Part shown: positions 62,764 through 64,000 of the stretch, one piece after another
Position numbering within the stretch: position 1 is the first letter of the stretch
How the letters are laid out: each line of letters starts with the position of its first letter
DNA from: Lentisalinibacter orientalis
Lineage (GTDB): Bacteria; Pseudomonadota; Gammaproteobacteria; Steroidobacterales; Woeseiaceae
Direction of reading: 5' to 3'
Length of the DNA stretch: 64,000 bases
Assembly: GCF_040706535.1 (NCBI RefSeq)
Contig: NZ_JAPDRJ010000003.1
Coordinates: forward strand, 310,001-374,000
Program-made: the position numbers and the translations under genes
The notes under the pieces: generated by a model
The model's database searches: none
Told to the model about the DNA's origin: nothing
The model's input: the letters and a program-made list of their open reading frames with translations, nothing else

Positions 62764-63999
62764 TCAGTCCTCGGGCGGCGGCGGCGCGAGCACCTCGCGC
62801 GAGCCGTTCGCCTGCAACGGTCCCACCAGGCCGGCCTCTTCCATGGCTTCCACCATGCGCGCGGCCCGGTTGTAGCCGATCTTCAGGCGCCGCTGGACCC
62901 CGGAGATCGAGGCCTTGCGGGTCTCGGTCACGATGCGCACCGCCTCGTCGTAGAGGGGGTCCTGCTCGCTGTCCACGCCCGCGTCGCCGGCGCCGCCGAT
63001 ATCCGGCATGCCGGGTATTGGACTCGTGGGGCCGCTGAGAATTTCATCGATGTAGTGCGGCTGGCCGGCCTTGCGCAGATATTTCACCACCTTGTGGACC
63101 TCGTGGTCGGCCACGAAGGCGCCGTGCACGCGCTCCGGCATGGAGGTACCGGGCGGCAGGAACAGCATGTCGCCGTGGCCCAGCAGGTTCTCGGCGCCCT
63201 GCTGATCGAGGATGGTGCGCGAATCCACCTTGGCCGAGACCTGGAAGGCGATGCGGGCCGGCACGTTGGCCTTGATCAGGCCGGTGATGACGTCGACGCT
63301 CGGCCGCTGGGTGGCCAGGATCATGTGGATGCCCGAGGCGCGGGCCTTCTGGGCCAGCCGCGCGATGAGCTCCTCCACCTTCTTGCCGACGATCATCATC
63401 ATGTCGGCCAGCTCGTCGATCACCACGACGATGAACGGCAGCGGCTCGAGGTCCGGCGCCTCGACGGGCTTGTCTTCGTCCACCAGCTCCGGCGGCTCCC
63501 AGGTGGGATCCTTCAGAGGCTCGCCCGCGTCGGCGGCCTCGCGCACCTTGCGGTTGTAGCCGCCTATGCCGCGCACGCCCAGCGCCGCCATCAGCTTGTA
63601 GCGCCGCTCCATCTCGGCGACGCACCAGCGCAGCGCGTTCGCCGCCTCGTTCATGTCGGTGACGACGGGGGTGAGCAGATGCGGGATGTCCTCGTAGACG
63701 GAGAGCTCCAGCATCTTGGGGTCGATCATGATCAGCCGCACGTGCTCCGGCTGGGCCTTGTAGAGGAGACTCAGCACCATCGCATTGATGCCGACGGACT
63801 TGCCGGAGCCGGTGGTGCCCGCGATCATCAGATGAGGCATGCGGGACAGATCCGCCACCACGGAGTTGCCGCCGATGTCCTTGCCGAGCGCGAGCGTCAG
63901 CGGCGAGGCCATCTCGTCGTAGACCTTCGAGCGCAGGATCTCGCCGAGTGTGACCAGCTCCCGGCTCTCGTTGGGTATCTCTAGCCCGATGTAGGCCTT
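62764..63999 (-). CDS. ftsK: DNA translocase FtsK, C-terminal part (cut by window end)
   Basis: Chromosome-segregation motor. 411 residues are visible, open to the window end (IGLEIPNESRELVTLGEIL is still in frame). Walker A AGTTGSGKSVGINAM, Walker B VVVIDELADMMMIVGKK, ATQRPSVDVITGLIKAN, and the gamma winged-helix domain EQDPLYDEAVRIVTETRKASISGVQRRLKIGYNRAARMVEAME (about the last 70 residues) that reads KOPS sites. lolA follows, as in many gammaproteobacteria. Confidence 0.96.
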   Translation of the reverse strand, partial: KAYIGLEIPNESRELVTLGEILRSKVYDEMASPLTLALGKDIGGNSVVADLSRMPHLMIAGTTGSGKSVGINAMVLSLLYKAQPEHVRLIMIDPKMLELSVYEDIPHLLTPVVTDMNEAANALRWCVAEMERRYKLMAALGVRGIGGYNRKVREAADAGEPLKDPTWEPPELVDEDKPVEAPDLEPLPFIVVVIDELADMMMIVGKKVEELIARLAQKARASGIHMILATQRPSVDVITGLIKANVPARIAFQVSAKVDSRTILDQQGAENLLGHGDMLFLPPGTSMPERVHGAFVADHEVHKVVKYLRKAGQPHYIDEILSGPTSPIPGMPDIGGAGDAGVDSEQDPLYDEAVRIVTETRKASISGVQRRLKIGYNRAARMVEAMEEAGLVGPLQANGSREVLAPPPPED

Positions 64000-64000
64000 G

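Overview
The window is high-GC DNA, densely packed with genes, from a gammaproteobacterial chromosome. The support is the gammaproteobacterial gene orders purB/roxA/nudJ/mnmA, thrA-thrB-thrC, yebC-ruvC-ruvA-ruvB-ybgC-tolQRAB-pal-cpoB-queE-queC, sucA-sucB-lpdA and ftsK-lolA-rarA-serS. The high GC and a very acidic SucB linker suggest a member of the Chromatiales / Ectothiorhodospiraceae-like group, possibly halotolerant; that placement is inference.

Layout. 1-8.7 kb (+): end of purB, roxA, a PLD-like DUF7931 gene, nudJ, mnmA, acnA, a class III sirtuin (cobB) and DUF2333. 8.7-11.8 kb (-): SGNH hydrolase, YgjP-type metalloprotease, a repeat-rich lipoprotein and a TPR-like exported protein. tatD follows on +. 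12.8-18.2 kb (-): thrA-thrB-thrC with ATGA overlaps, ending in a NERD-domain gene, with a perfect REP-like palindrome in front of thrA. 18.3-22 kb: small accessory genes (zinc ribbon, SnoaL, NlpC/P60, alpha/beta hydrolase, DUF305) and tRNA-Lys. 22.1-31.7 kb (-): preQ0 synthesis genes, Tol-Pal system, RuvABC and YebC. 31.8-40.3 kb: YfaZ, relA (+), then lpdA-sucB-sucA (-). 40.4-49 kb: a mixed set of small metabolic and envelope genes with tRNA-Arg.

49.02-55.79 kb is an integrated element of about 6.75 kb. It is bounded by a 14-bp direct repeat of the 3' end of tRNA-Ser(TGA). A P4-type integrase lies beside the tRNA, followed by AlpA, a lambda-O-like replication initiator with five dyad-symmetric 18-bp iterons inside its own gene, and a tightly coupled run of phage-like small genes (coiled coil, HPYW-repeat protein, GNAT, internal-virion-like protein, DUF5681). 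No capsid, portal, large terminase, lysis or helicase gene is present. It looks like a minimal phage-satellite-like replicon, and it is the most interesting part of the window.

55.9-64 kb returns to chromosome: an MscS channel fused to a C-terminal AHSA1/SRPBCC domain (+), then serS, rarA, a VanZ-like gene, lolA and ftsK (-, running off the window).
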